Source: Acidobacteriaceae bacterium (GTDB lineage Bacteria; Acidobacteriota; Terriglobia; Terriglobales; Acidobacteriaceae). From it: DNA of 51,950 nucleotides. The stretch is taken from assembly GCA_027452125.1 (NCBI GenBank), contig DAIDGZ010000104.1, positions 1 through 51,950 on the forward strand, given 5' to 3'. A program made the position numbers and the translations under genes. Positions 23,471 through 32,287 of the stretch are shown here, piece by piece (position 1 is the stretch's first letter; each line of letters opens with the position of its first letter). The notes under the pieces were generated by a model. That model saw nothing but the letters and a program-made list of their open reading frames with translations, made no database searches and had not been told where the DNA came from.

Positions 23471-23860
23471 TCAGCTTTGGATCGAGGGAGGAGGGCCGCG
23501 GCCGGCATGGCTGCCGATCTGGCCTGGGCGCGTGGCGGCGCGATCCGAGAGCAATCCCAGGAATTGCGTGGGAGACGCGGGTGGCTGCGCTGGGTGCGTC
23601 AGATCTGCCTGGGGATGGGAAAGAAGAGCGTTTGCCGGGCTGGGATAGTACGGACAGGTGGAGGGAGCACTGGCAACCGGCGTGGAGCCGGAGGTCATGC
23701 GGGCCATCATCTGCGTCCAAATGGCGGCCATGGCGCAGTGGTGCATGCCGTGTCGGCGGCAGCAGACGGGCAGGCTCATGTCGTCGCTGGCGGGCAGGAG
23801 CGAGGCGAGAGGGCTCAGCGCCAGTAACAAGGCCACGAAGATGGAGAGTCCGCGCCGCAT
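23471..23860 (-). CDS. Small secreted Cys/His-rich protein, possible metal binder
   Basis: A 129-residue protein. Residues 1 to about 25 form a signal peptide (LSIFVALLLALSPLASLL). Just after it comes a dense cluster, LPVCCRRHGMHHCAM (Cys33, Cys34, His37, His40, His41, Cys42, with Met39 and Met44), of the kind that binds copper or zinc. The rest is Pro/Ser-rich and probably disordered, with a further Cys near residue 70. I do not recognise a named family; DUF2946-like proteins near copper receptors are similar in kind. The ATG at 23860 places the signal peptide at the N-terminus. The 208 bases to the receptor gene show no clear feature. Confidence 0.6.
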   Translation of the reverse strand: MRRGLSIFVALLLALSPLASLLPASDDMSLPVCCRRHGMHHCAMAAIWTQMMARMTSGSTPVASAPSTCPYYPSPANALLSHPQADLTHPAQPPASPTQFLGLLSDRAATRPGQIGSHAGRGPPPSIQS

Positions 23861-23979
23861 CCTGCATTCATCGTAAATGAGCGGGGCTTGCCGGGGAGCG
23901 GGAAGGCACATCCCCTTCGGGTATCATCAGAGATATCGCGTAGCTCTTACCACGCAACTCAAAATCAAAGGATTACCCG

Positions 23980-25284
23980 GTGTCAGAAGTCCATGGTTCC
24001 GCAGTGCCGTCTGAGCTTTCCTCCGCAACGCCGGAGTCGCCTCTCCAGAGGCCTTTGCGCATTGCCCTCTTCGGGTTTGGGACCGTGGGCAGCTCGGTGG
24101 CCCGGATTCTGGTGGAGTCCAGGCCCAACGGGGTTGAGCTGACACATGTGTTCAACCGCAACGTGGCGCGCAAAAAGGCCGACTGGGTGCCCTCTGGCGT
24201 GGTGTGGAGCGAGGATGCCGATGCCGTGCTGGCCTCCGACGCCGACGTGATTGTGGAGCTGGCCGGCGGACTGGACCCGGCAGGCAACTGGGTGCGGCGC
24301 GCACTGGAAGCCGGCAAGAGCGTGGTGACAGCGAACAAGAAATTGATTGCCTACCACGGCGTGGAACTGGAGAAGCTGGCGGCCGAGCGGGGCGGGCACC
24401 TGAAGTATGGCGCTGCCGTAGCGGGCGGAATTCCGGTGATTCCGGGGCTGGAGCAGGGGCTGGCCGGCGACCGCATTGAGCGGATCGAGGGTATTCTGAA
24501 CGGCACCTGCAACTTCATCCTGAGCAAGATGGAGAAGGGCGCCGAGTATGCCGACGTGCTGGCCGAGGCGCAGAAGCTGGGCTATGCCGAGGCCGATCCC
24601 ACGGAGGATGTGGGCGGCTTCGATGCGCGCGCCAAGCTGTCCATTCTGATGCGGCTGGCGCTGCGGGTGCAGATTCACCCGGACGAGATTACGCCGCGGC
24701 CGATCACCACGATTACGGCGATGGACTTCAGCTACGCGAAGGACCTGGGCTGCACCATACGCCAGGTGGCGCGCGCGGAGTGGGCACAGGGCCCGGTGGC
24801 GGCCACGGTGGGGCCGATGCTGGTGGACCTGAACTCGCCGCTGGCCTGGTCGCGAGGCACAGAGAATATGGTCATCATGAGCGGACGCTACGGCGGCGAC
24901 GTGGTTTTCAGCGGTCATGGCGCGGGCGGGCATCCCACGGCGGTGGCGGTGGTGAGCGACCTGCTGGCCCTGGCGCACGGCTCACGGCGGGTGGCGATTC
25001 CCGCAGCTCCGGCCAAGGTGGGCGTGGAGTTCGAGGTGCCGCATTACATCCGCTTCCTGGTGAACGACCGTCCGGGCATTGTGGCTGCCATTACGGCGGC
25101 GCTGGCCCGGGAGAACATCAATATCCGCGCCATTGTGCAGAAACCGGGCTTCCCGGCGGATGCGCTGCCCTTCGTGGTGACGGTGGAGCCCTGCAGGTCG
25201 TCTGCCCTGCAGCGGGCGCTGACCAGCATCAAGACGATGGACTGCCTGCTGGTGGAGCCGCTGGACCTGCAGATGCTGGAGTAG
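23980..25284 (+). CDS. hom: Homoserine dehydrogenase
   Basis: A 434-residue enzyme that reduces aspartate semialdehyde to homoserine for threonine and methionine synthesis. It has an NAD(P)-binding N-terminus (LFGFGTVGSSVARIL), the VVTANKKLIAYHG segment, the catalytic domain signature GGIPVIPGLEQGL and NGTCNFILSKM with the substrate-binding residues, and a C-terminal ACT domain from about residue 350 (VNDRPGIVAAITAAL) for allosteric control. Length is typical. The GTG start follows AAAGGA with nine bases between. I looked for a SAM or threonine-type leader upstream and found none. Confidence 0.95.
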   Translation: MSEVHGSAVPSELSSATPESPLQRPLRIALFGFGTVGSSVARILVESRPNGVELTHVFNRNVARKKADWVPSGVVWSEDADAVLASDADVIVELAGGLDPAGNWVRRALEAGKSVVTANKKLIAYHGVELEKLAAERGGHLKYGAAVAGGIPVIPGLEQGLAGDRIERIEGILNGTCNFILSKMEKGAEYADVLAEAQKLGYAEADPTEDVGGFDARAKLSILMRLALRVQIHPDEITPRPITTITAMDFSYAKDLGCTIRQVARAEWAQGPVAATVGPMLVDLNSPLAWSRGTENMVIMSGRYGGDVVFSGHGAGGHPTAVAVVSDLLALAHGSRRVAIPAAPAKVGVEFEVPHYIRFLVNDRPGIVAAITAALARENINIRAIVQKPGFPADALPFVVTVEPCRSSALQRALTSIKTMDCLLVEPLDLQMLE

Positions 25285-25354
25285 GCGGGACAAGGGGCTA
25301 GGAGCTGAAAAGAGGCTCACACGGGATGTTGAATTTGATGCTGGAGGTCGCTGC

Positions 25355-25564
25355 ATGATCGGAACTATCTATCGATGTGAGATTTGCGGGGAGGAGAGCG
25401 ACAACCCGCAGAAGTGGATCGCGATCCACTGCAACGACGCGCAACTAACGGTCTTCAAATGGACCAAAGAGGCCGCCGAGGCGCCGCATGCGCGGCACTA
25501 CTGCGGCGAGGCCCATGCACAGATCTACATCAGCCGGTGGATGGAGTCGGTTTGCGGCGCATAA
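25355..25564 (+). CDS. 69-residue Cys-rich protein of unknown function
   Basis: A very small protein starting MIGTIYRCEICGEES, with a CxxC knuckle (Cys8, Cys11), a lone Cys at about residue 26, and HYCGEAHA near residue 48, which could complete a zinc site. It ends MESVCGA. CTGGAGG lies seven bases before the ATG. It is 70 bases downstream of hom and convergent with the LacI-type gene, with only six bases between stops. The arrangement of Cys and His suggests a zinc-ribbon or treble-clef fold. Function unknown. Confidence 0.65.
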   Translation: MIGTIYRCEICGEESDNPQKWIAIHCNDAQLTVFKWTKEAAEAPHARHYCGEAHAQIYISRWMESVCGA

Positions 25565-25570
25565 ACGCCG

Positions 25571-26647
25571 CTAGCTACGCATGGCCGGGGCGGTGCCCGT
25601 GGACTCGCGAATGACGAGTTCGGGACTCATCACGATCTCCGTGGGGAAGGCCTTTTCTCGGTTCGCAATGCGCTCGAGCAGCACCTGGGCGCCGCGCTGG
25701 CCCATCGCCAGCAGAGGCTGGCGGACGGTGGTGAGCGAGGGCGTCGCGTAGGCCGCGGAAAGAATATCGTCGAATCCCACGACAGAGACATCCTGCGGCA
25801 CGCTCAGGCCCGCGTCCTTGAGCGCGCGGATGGCGCCGATGGCGGCAATATCGTTGAAGCAGAAGACCGCGGTGAATTTGCGGGTCTTCTCCAGCAGAGC
25901 CTTCATGGGCTTGTAGCCGATCTCCGGGGCCATGGGGTGATGTCCGGTCTTCATGGACCAGCCCGCGGCGTCAATGCGTACCACCAGTGACGGATCGATG
26001 TGCAGGCCGATCTCTGCCGCCACCTGCTGGATGGATTCCCAGCGATATTCGGAGTCAGGAATCGCCTTTGGGCCGCGCATGAAGGCGATGCGGCGGTGGC
26101 CCAGCCCGTAGAGGTGCTCAAGCGCCTTGCGCACGGCCATGGAGTGGTCCAGCACGATATTGGTAACGTTGGGCGATTTGCTGTGCGCGGAGATAGCGAC
26201 CACCGGCACCGGCACGTTGATCTCGTCCGCCGGGGTATTCAGCAGGAGAAAGCCATCGACGGCGCGCTCGACGAGCATGCGCGGATAGGTCTCGATCAGC
26301 TCGCGCTTCCAGTCGTGACAGGCGGTGAAGTAGAAGTAGTGGGCGGCGGTCAGCTCCTGCACAACGCCGCTCATGACGCGGGTAAAGTAGCCTTCGCTGA
26401 GGTCGGGGGCGAGCACGCCCACGCTCATGGAGCGGCTCTGACGCAGGGAACGGGCAAAGTAGTTGGGGCGGTAATTGAGGCGGCGGGCAGCCTCGATCAC
26501 GCGATCGCGCGTCTCCTGGGGGATGGACTTTCCCGCAGGAGAGTTATTCAGTACCAGCGAAACCGTGGTCTGCGACAGGTCAAGGTGTGCGGCGAGCGTT
26601 TTCAGGTTGACGTGTTCCGGCGGTGCCGGATTTTTCCCCTTTGCCAT
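25571..26647 (-). CDS. LacI-family transcriptional regulator
   Basis: A 358-residue regulator. Its N-terminal helix-turn-helix (NLKTLAAHLDLSQTTVSLVL) and hinge (RRLNYRPNYFARSLRQ) are followed by a periplasmic-binding-protein-like sensor from about residue 75 (SVGVLAPDLSEGYFTRV) to the end. Such proteins repress sugar-use genes until an inducer binds. It lies 149 bases downstream of a GH78 rhamnosidase gene on the same strand, so that gene is a likely target. A TACAAC box ends six bases before the ATG and no Shine-Dalgarno sequence is present. A loose palindrome around the CG in TGTAACACGTTTTC near this box might be its own operator. Confidence 0.92.
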   Translation of the reverse strand: MAKGKNPAPPEHVNLKTLAAHLDLSQTTVSLVLNNSPAGKSIPQETRDRVIEAARRLNYRPNYFARSLRQSRSMSVGVLAPDLSEGYFTRVMSGVVQELTAAHYFYFTACHDWKRELIETYPRMLVERAVDGFLLLNTPADEINVPVPVVAISAHSKSPNVTNIVLDHSMAVRKALEHLYGLGHRRIAFMRGPKAIPDSEYRWESIQQVAAEIGLHIDPSLVVRIDAAGWSMKTGHHPMAPEIGYKPMKALLEKTRKFTAVFCFNDIAAIGAIRALKDAGLSVPQDVSVVGFDDILSAAYATPSLTTVRQPLLAMGQRGAQVLLERIANREKAFPTEIVMSPELVIRESTGTAPAMRS

Positions 26648-26653
26648 GTTGGA

Positions 26654-26659
26654 GTTGTA
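26654..26659 (-). promoter_or_regulatory. -10-like box of the LacI-type gene (leaderless)
   Basis: TACAAC on the minus strand ends six bases before ATG 26647. No clear -35 is seen. Confidence 0.3.
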
Positions 26660-26796
26660 ACACGTTTTCCCGCAAGGATACAGGGGTTCCCTTGAGATAG
26701 ATCGATTTTGCAGGGGGTGATTTGGGGAAAGTGCGGGAGGGATGCTCCTCTGCTCAACGGATGGAGCGAGAGGAGCATTCTCCTGGCTGGTTGGCG

Positions 26797-29241
26797 CTAT
26801 TGCACGGCTGAGGTTGCGTGGATGCGATTCGCGCCGGGGTGGAGCGGCCAGCTTTTGCCGGCGAAGACGAACGTGCCGCGCAGCGTGCCAGGCAGGGTGA
26901 CGGTTGCCTCCAGCCCTTGGCCCTGGCGATGGTAGTCCACCTGAATCATGCCCTGGGGATGGGGGAAGGTTGCATTGAGAGAGGGCAGGGAGCCAAGATG
27001 CGGCGCGATGCGGACGGTGTTGAAGGCGGGACTGGCCGGCTGAATGCCCGCGACCAGGGTGAGCAGGTCGTAGATGGGATGGGCGCTCCAGGCGTGCGAG
27101 TCGGAGCGGGTAGGCTCCGGCTGCTCCGGCCAGGTGCTGAAGTGCAGGGCGAGCATCTGCCGCCAGGGCTGGATGGAGTCCAGGTAGTCGTCGGCCATGC
27201 CGGCGTGGTCGAGGGCGCGGGACAGGTAGAAGCGGAAGTAGTAGGAGGCGCTGAGGACGCCGTCGGGCGTGGTGCCGGGCTCAATGCGCAGCAGTTTGCG
27301 CAGAACGGCCTTTTGCTGTGCCCGGGGAATGACGTCGTAGAGCACGCCCATGATGTTGGCCTGCTGGCTGAAGACGGTCTTGTCGGGGTTATCGGCGAGC
27401 ATGCCGCGCGACGGAACCCAGCACTTGCCGTAGATTCCGGCGCGTACATGCGCGGCGCGGGTGCGATAACGCGCGGCCAGCACGGGGTCGCCCAGCGCCG
27501 CCTCAAGGTCGGCCGCGTTGTGGAGCGCGCCGAGGTACTGGAGGGTGGTGACGCAGGACTCGCGATTGGCGCTGTAGGTGGGAATCGTGCCGGAGGGGAC
27601 CCAATCAATGAAGCTCCACCAGGGCAGCTCATGGAGCAGGCCGTCCGGCTGCTCATAGTGGGCAAACCAGTCGAGCACGGCGCGCGTGCCCATGAGCGAC
27701 TCGCGGACGGGCGTGGGGTCGGGACGGTACATCCACCAGTCGTGGAGCATGCCAATCCACAGCAGGGAGAAGGTGGGAATGTTCTGCGGCAGCGAGCTGG
27801 GATAGCGGCTGCGGGTGATGCCCTCGGGGATGCGCGAGTCGTTAAAGGCGTCCAGAGCCTGCCGGGCAAGACGATCGTCGCCGGCCACGGTGTAGGAGAT
27901 GAGAGCCTGGATGCGGGTGTCGCCGATGTACTGTAGCTGCTCGTAGTACGGCGTATCCATGTAGGTTTCGTGGGCATCGAGGCGGGCGGTGCGCCAGCTG
28001 ACCTGCCAGATTTTGGCCAGGTCGGCATCGGGCGACTGGAAGGTGGCGCGCTCCTCAAAGGGGTAGGCGGTGAAGGCTGCCTTGAGGGAGTTGAGGGTGA
28101 GCGGCTGGCCGGCGGTCTGGATATCCAGGTCAAGATAGCGCCAGGTACGCCACCAGAGCGGTTCGAAGACGCGGTTGACGCCGCCGTCGGGGAGGAACTC
28201 GTCCTTGAGCCCATGCGCCTGGCGGGGTTGGCTCACGCCCTGGGCATCGGTGTAGGAGAGGGCGTTACGGTCTCCTTTGTGCTTGTGGTTGTCATAGAGA
28301 GCCTCAGAGTAGGTGAGCCAGAGGCTGGCGCCCTTGCCGCCGGAGACGGAGAGGATGGGGTAGGCGGTGGTGAGCGTTTGGCGGTCCAGCAGGAGGTGGA
28401 TGTGCGCATGCGCCGGGATGGTGATGGGGCTGGCCGGAAAGTGATTCCAGGCGGATTCTCCAGAGTCAGCTCCGGTGATGCGGACGGTTTCTCCGGCGCT
28501 GGTGGGGGTGTAGGTGTTCGCCGGAAGAGTGTCCTGGAGCAGCCCCCAGGGGTTGTCGGCGGTCGTGTCCGCTGAGTGAGCTGTACTGAAGCCGCCACGA
28601 ATGCTGTCGCGCATGGGCGTTCCGACGGCAACCCAGTCTGTGCTGGGATCCGAAGGCGTGTTCCAGCTCCAGTCATCACGGGCGGCGTCGATCTGCTCGC
28701 CGGGGCCGGCGGCCATGTAGCTTTTCTGGTCGACGGAGCTGCGATCCAGCGCCAGGTGGCCGGGGTCAATCTCCACCTGCCAGTCTTTTGGGGTGCTGAT
28801 GCCGGCGTCGCCGGTGGCCTCGCTTTCCAGCAGGAAGGCGGTGCGGTCGCTCATCTGGGCGATGGGGGCGAAGATGCCCCAGTTCCAGACCGTAGCGGTG
28901 ATCAGGTTGCGGCCGGAGTGCAGATAGGGCGCCAGATCGAAGCGTTCATAATGCCAGTGGGTGAGGTCGCCGCGGGCAGGTCCGTCACCCACACGCCGAC
29001 CGTTGACATAGAGAACGAAGCGGTTGTCGGCGCTGACTCGGACGATGTAGCTGGCCGGAGCGGAGTCCAGGGCGAGGAGGCGGCGAAAGTGGAGGACCAG
29101 CGGCTCGCGGAGCGGGGCTGTGGGGTGCGAAACCCATGCGGCATGCCAGAGGCGATGCGGCGGGTCGGGCGGGTTTGCAGCGCGGCAGGGAAGTACAGAG
29201 CAGGCAAGAGCGAGAAGCAGGGCAAAGGAAAACGAACGCAA
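26797..29241 (-). CDS. Secreted GH78 alpha-L-rhamnosidase
   Basis: An 814-residue protein. A signal peptide (residues 1-21, FALLLALACSVLPCRA) is followed by N-terminal beta-sandwich domains (about 30-380), where RVSADNRFVLYVNGRRVG is a typical rhamnosidase N-domain segment. The (alpha/alpha)6 catalytic barrel spans about 400-720, with DTPYYEQLQYIGDTR at the position of the GH78 acidic motif and LLHELPWWSFIDW beyond it. A C-terminal beta-domain closes the protein (VRIAPHLGSLPSLNATFP). It should release terminal rhamnose from pectin side chains or glycosides. The TTG start has GGAGGC seven bases before it. It is transcribed towards the LacI-type regulator. Confidence 0.88.
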   Translation of the reverse strand: MRSFSFALLLALACSVLPCRAANPPDPPHRLWHAAWVSHPTAPLREPLVLHFRRLLALDSAPASYIVRVSADNRFVLYVNGRRVGDGPARGDLTHWHYERFDLAPYLHSGRNLITATVWNWGIFAPIAQMSDRTAFLLESEATGDAGISTPKDWQVEIDPGHLALDRSSVDQKSYMAAGPGEQIDAARDDWSWNTPSDPSTDWVAVGTPMRDSIRGGFSTAHSADTTADNPWGLLQDTLPANTYTPTSAGETVRITGADSGESAWNHFPASPITIPAHAHIHLLLDRQTLTTAYPILSVSGGKGASLWLTYSEALYDNHKHKGDRNALSYTDAQGVSQPRQAHGLKDEFLPDGGVNRVFEPLWWRTWRYLDLDIQTAGQPLTLNSLKAAFTAYPFEERATFQSPDADLAKIWQVSWRTARLDAHETYMDTPYYEQLQYIGDTRIQALISYTVAGDDRLARQALDAFNDSRIPEGITRSRYPSSLPQNIPTFSLLWIGMLHDWWMYRPDPTPVRESLMGTRAVLDWFAHYEQPDGLLHELPWWSFIDWVPSGTIPTYSANRESCVTTLQYLGALHNAADLEAALGDPVLAARYRTRAAHVRAGIYGKCWVPSRGMLADNPDKTVFSQQANIMGVLYDVIPRAQQKAVLRKLLRIEPGTTPDGVLSASYYFRFYLSRALDHAGMADDYLDSIQPWRQMLALHFSTWPEQPEPTRSDSHAWSAHPIYDLLTLVAGIQPASPAFNTVRIAPHLGSLPSLNATFPHPQGMIQVDYHRQGQGLEATVTLPGTLRGTFVFAGKSWPLHPGANRIHATSAVQ

Positions 29242-29388
29242 GGCAACGCCTCCAATTTATCGCATACCAGCTTAACCGAGGCGTGGCGCCGCGGGGAAAG
29301 CACGGGGCAGGGAGCCGGCGCGGTGGGGTAGGATGGCAGGGGGTGAAAAAAGCTGAAATTTTACCATCTATGCAGTTGATTTTGCGGC

Positions 29389-29410
29389 CTTGTAACCTTC
29401 TATTCACATT
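29389..29410 (+). promoter_or_regulatory. Candidate pho box before pstC
   Basis: CTTGTAACCTT and CTATTCACATT are imperfect 11-bp direct repeats in direct succession. An 11-bp period of 7-base half sites with 4-base spacers is what PhoB-type regulators bind. The pair ends seven bases before a -10-like TAGCCT and sits where a -35 box would be, as in activated pho promoters. Confidence 0.5.
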
Positions 29411-29417
29411 CGGCAGG

Positions 29418-29423
29418 TAGCCT
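29418..29423 (+). promoter_or_regulatory. -10-like box of pstC (leaderless)
   Basis: TAGCCT ends seven bases before GTG 29431, and no Shine-Dalgarno sequence precedes the start. There is no sigma-70 -35; the candidate pho box takes its place. Confidence 0.35.
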
Positions 29424-29430
29424 GTTAGAG

Positions 29431-30516
29431 GTGAACGCAAACGTGCCAGAGATACATATCTCCCAAGCGCAGTTTCAGTCGGAGCAGGGGCCTCAGGAAA
29501 CGGGATCGGCCGCGGCGGCGGAACGGATCTCCGAGGTCCGCAGATTCCTGCTATCCCGGGGGAACTCCGCGATTGCGGATCGCGGCTTCTATTACCTGAT
29601 TCTGCTCTGTGCGCTGAGCATCTTTTTTATCGTTGCGCTGATTGTGTGGCAACTGGTGCAGCGCTCACAGCTCAGCTGGCACGCCTTCGGACTCAAGTTC
29701 TTCTACCAGTCATTTGTCGACCCGGATACGCACCTGCCGATGTTCTGGGATCCGGTGAACGCGCGGTTCAGCGCGCTGCCGTTTGTGTATGGCACGCTGG
29801 TGTCGTCGTTTCTGGCGCTGCTGATGGCGGTGCCGCTGGCCGTTGGCGTGGCGGTCTTCCTCACCGAGATGTGCCCCAAGTGGCTGCGCGGACCGCTGGC
29901 ATTTTTAACGGAGCTGCTGGCGGCGATTCCCAGCGTGATCTACGGTTTGTGGGCGGTGTTTGTGCTGGTGCCGCTGATGCGCGACCACGTGAATCCGCTG
30001 CTGGTGCAGTCGCTGGGGTGGACTGGGCTGTTTGACGATCAGAATCCGACAGGATTGGGCTTTCTGGCTGCGGGAGTGATTCTGGCCATCATGATTCTGC
30101 CCATTATCTCCTCGCTGACCCGCGAGGTGATGTCGGCGGTGCCGCACTCGCAGCGCGAAGCGGTGCTGGCGCTAGGCGCCACCCGCTGGGAGATGATCCG
30201 CATGGGCGTGCTGCGTAATGCCCGGGTGGGCATTGTCGGCGGCATCATCCTGGGATTGGGCCGGGCGCTGGGCGAGACCATGGCGGTGACGATGGTGATT
30301 GGCAACACGCCGGAGATACACAAATCACTGTTGTCGAATGGAAGCTCGATGTCCGCGGTGATCGCAAACGAGTTCACTGAGGCCGTGGGCGACATGCACC
30401 TGAGCGCGCTGATCGAGATTGGCCTTGCGCTGTTCATTGTGACGATTATCGTGAATGCGCTGGCGCAGTTGCTGGTGTGGGCGGTGACGCGCGGCGCGCC
30501 TTCGCAGGCACGGTGA
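29431..30516 (+). CDS. pstC: Phosphate ABC transporter permease PstC
   Basis: A 361-residue inner-membrane permease of the high-affinity phosphate importer. A soluble N-terminus of about 50 residues precedes the first helix (YYLILLCALSIFFIVALIVW in outline). Six helices follow. The EAA-type loop that contacts PstB is ALGATRWEMIRMGVLRNARVG, quoted in part, then ILGLGRALGETMAVTMV, a PstC hallmark. First gene of the pstC-pstA-pstB-phoU cluster. No pstS is upstream; the divergent neighbour is the GH78 gene. A candidate pho box lies in the 189-base gap. Confidence 0.93.
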   Translation: MNANVPEIHISQAQFQSEQGPQETGSAAAAERISEVRRFLLSRGNSAIADRGFYYLILLCALSIFFIVALIVWQLVQRSQLSWHAFGLKFFYQSFVDPDTHLPMFWDPVNARFSALPFVYGTLVSSFLALLMAVPLAVGVAVFLTEMCPKWLRGPLAFLTELLAAIPSVIYGLWAVFVLVPLMRDHVNPLLVQSLGWTGLFDDQNPTGLGFLAAGVILAIMILPIISSLTREVMSAVPHSQREAVLALGATRWEMIRMGVLRNARVGIVGGIILGLGRALGETMAVTMVIGNTPEIHKSLLSNGSSMSAVIANEFTEAVGDMHLSALIEIGLALFIVTIIVNALAQLLVWAVTRGAPSQAR

Positions 30517-30576
30517 GACGCAGGGGACAGGGAAACGAGTAGAGGTGGACTCGCCGGAGGGGCGGGAGAGGATCGA

Positions 30577-31443
30577 GTGGCGACCGAATACAAACTCAAG
30601 TGGAAGCTGCGGACGCTGACCGACAATGCGGTGACGGCGCTGGCGATTCTGGCGACCCTTCTGGTGGTGACGCCGCTGCTGTGGATCTTTGGCTATCTGA
30701 TCTATCGCGGCGCCAGCTCGCTGAATCTCGCATTTTTCACCCAGATTCCCAAGCCGGTGGGCGAGACGGGCGGCGGCATGGCCAACGCCATCCTGGGATC
30801 GGGCATCATTCTGCTGCTGGCCAGCTCGATTGGCGTACCGATCGGCATTGGCGGTGGCATCTTTCTGGCGGAGTTTGGGCGGGGGACGAAGCTGGCCAAT
30901 GCCGTGCGCTTCACTGCGGACGTGCTGAATGGCGTGCCGTCGATTGTGATGGGCCTGGCCGCGTATTCGCTGGTGGTGATTCCGCAGGGGCATTTTTCGG
31001 CATTTGCCGGCGGCGTGGCGCTGGGGATCATGATGATTCCCACGGTGTGCCGCACCACGGAAGAGATGCTGCTGATGGTGCCGCATGCGGTGCGCGAGGC
31101 GGCGCTGGGCCTGGGCGTGCCCAACTGGCGCTCCGTGCTATCGATTACGGTGAAGACGGCTTCGCCGGGGATTATCACGGGTTGCATGCTGGCCTTTGCG
31201 CGCGTGGCAGGCGAGACGGCGCCGCTGCTGTTTACCGCGCTGGGCAACCAGTTCTGGAGCGCCAGCCTGAATCAGCCGATTGCGGCGCTGCCGTTGCAGA
31301 TTTACGTGTACGCGTTGTCTCCCTACGATGACTGGCACAGACTGGCGTGGGGCGGAGCGCTGGTGCTGATTGCCTTGATTGTGCTAGCGGTTTCGCTGGT
31401 GCGCTGGGTGACCAGCCGCGGTGTTCTGAAGGGCACAAGCTAG
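30577..31443 (+). CDS. pstA: Phosphate ABC transporter permease PstA
   Basis: A 288-residue partner of PstC with six membrane helices. ADVLNGVPSIVMGLAAY and MMIPTVCRTTEEMLLMVP are typical PstA segments, and REAALGLGVPNWRSVLSIT is the loop that docks on PstB. FARVAGETAPLLFTALGNQ closes the core. The GTG start has GGGAGAGG six bases in front, unlike pstC. It lies 60 bases after pstC and 85 before pstB, all on the same strand. Confidence 0.94.
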   Translation: MATEYKLKWKLRTLTDNAVTALAILATLLVVTPLLWIFGYLIYRGASSLNLAFFTQIPKPVGETGGGMANAILGSGIILLLASSIGVPIGIGGGIFLAEFGRGTKLANAVRFTADVLNGVPSIVMGLAAYSLVVIPQGHFSAFAGGVALGIMMIPTVCRTTEEMLLMVPHAVREAALGLGVPNWRSVLSITVKTASPGIITGCMLAFARVAGETAPLLFTALGNQFWSASLNQPIAALPLQIYVYALSPYDDWHRLAWGGALVLIALIVLAVSLVRWVTSRGVLKGTS

Positions 31444-31528
31444 AGGCGCGGCTGCCGCTGAGTTTTCTGACCGTTTTATGGCTTGAGTGTTGCGGGTTTG
31501 AAGGTAGCGAAGAAGGAGAAGTGCTTAC

Positions 31529-32287
31529 GTGGGTGTCGGCATTGAAGTGGCGAACCTGAATGCGTGGTATGGGAGCAACCACACGCTGCAGGACATCAAC
31601 CTGAATATCCCGGCCAACCATGCAACGGCGTTGATCGGGCCTTCGGGGTGCGGCAAGAGCACCTTTGTGCGCTGCCTGAACCGCATGCATGAGACCAATC
31701 CCATTGCGCGCGTAACCGGCACGGTGCGGATCGGCGACGTGGACATCTACAGCGATGCCAAGCCGGTGCAGATTCGCCGGCGCATCGGCATGGTCTTTCA
31801 GCGGCCCAATCCGTTTCCCACGATGTCTATCTACGACAACGTGGCGGCGGGTCTGAAGCTGAATGGCTATACCAACAAGCGTGCCCTGGATGAGATTGTC
31901 GAGAAGTCGCTGAAGAACTCGGCGCTGTGGGACGAGGTGAAGGACGACCTGAAGAAGAAGTCGGGCGCCAGCCTCTCCGGCGGTCAGCAGCAGCGCTTGT
32001 GCATTGCCCGCGCGCTGGCGGTGGACCCCGAGGTGCTGCTGATGGACGAACCGGCCTCGGCGCTGGACCCGGTTTCCACCTCGAAGATTGAGGATCTGAT
32101 CTTCCAGCTCAAATCGCAATACACCATCGTGATTGTGACGCATAATATGCAGCAGGCAGCCCGCGTGGCCGAGAAGACAGGGTTCTTCCTCAACGGGCGG
32201 ATGGTGGAGTTCGATTCGACGCACAAGATCTTTACCAATCCCAGCGACAAGCGCACAGAAGACTACATCACAGGCAGGTTCGGATGA
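31529..32287 (+). CDS. pstB: Phosphate ABC transporter ATP-binding protein PstB
   Basis: A 252-residue ATPase with [15 protein letters not shown] at the start, Walker [18 protein letters not shown], signature [15 protein letters not shown], Walker [14 protein letters not shown] and the H-loop [13 protein letters not shown], all typical of PstB. It powers phosphate import through PstCA. The GTG start is preceded by AGGAGAAG with six to eight bases between. Its stop overlaps the phoU start in ATGA. Confidence 0.96.
   Translation: MGVGIEVANLNAWYGSNHTLQDINLNIPANHATALIGPSGCGKSTFVRCLNRMHETNPIARVTGTVRIGDVDIYSDAKPVQIRRRIGMVFQRPNPFPTMSIYDNVAAGLKLNGYTNKRALDEIVEKSLKNSALWDEVKDDLKKKSGASLSGGQQQRLCIARALAVDPEVLLMDEPASALDPVSTSKIEDLIFQLKSQYTIVIVTHNMQQAARVAEKTGFFLNGRMVEFDSTHKIFTNPSDKRTEDYITGRFG

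Noticed and set aside
23861-23979. SAM riboswitch or attenuator before homoserine dehydrogenase
   Set aside because: The gap lacks the SAM aptamer core and has no Thr- or Ile-rich leader peptide or terminator hairpin.
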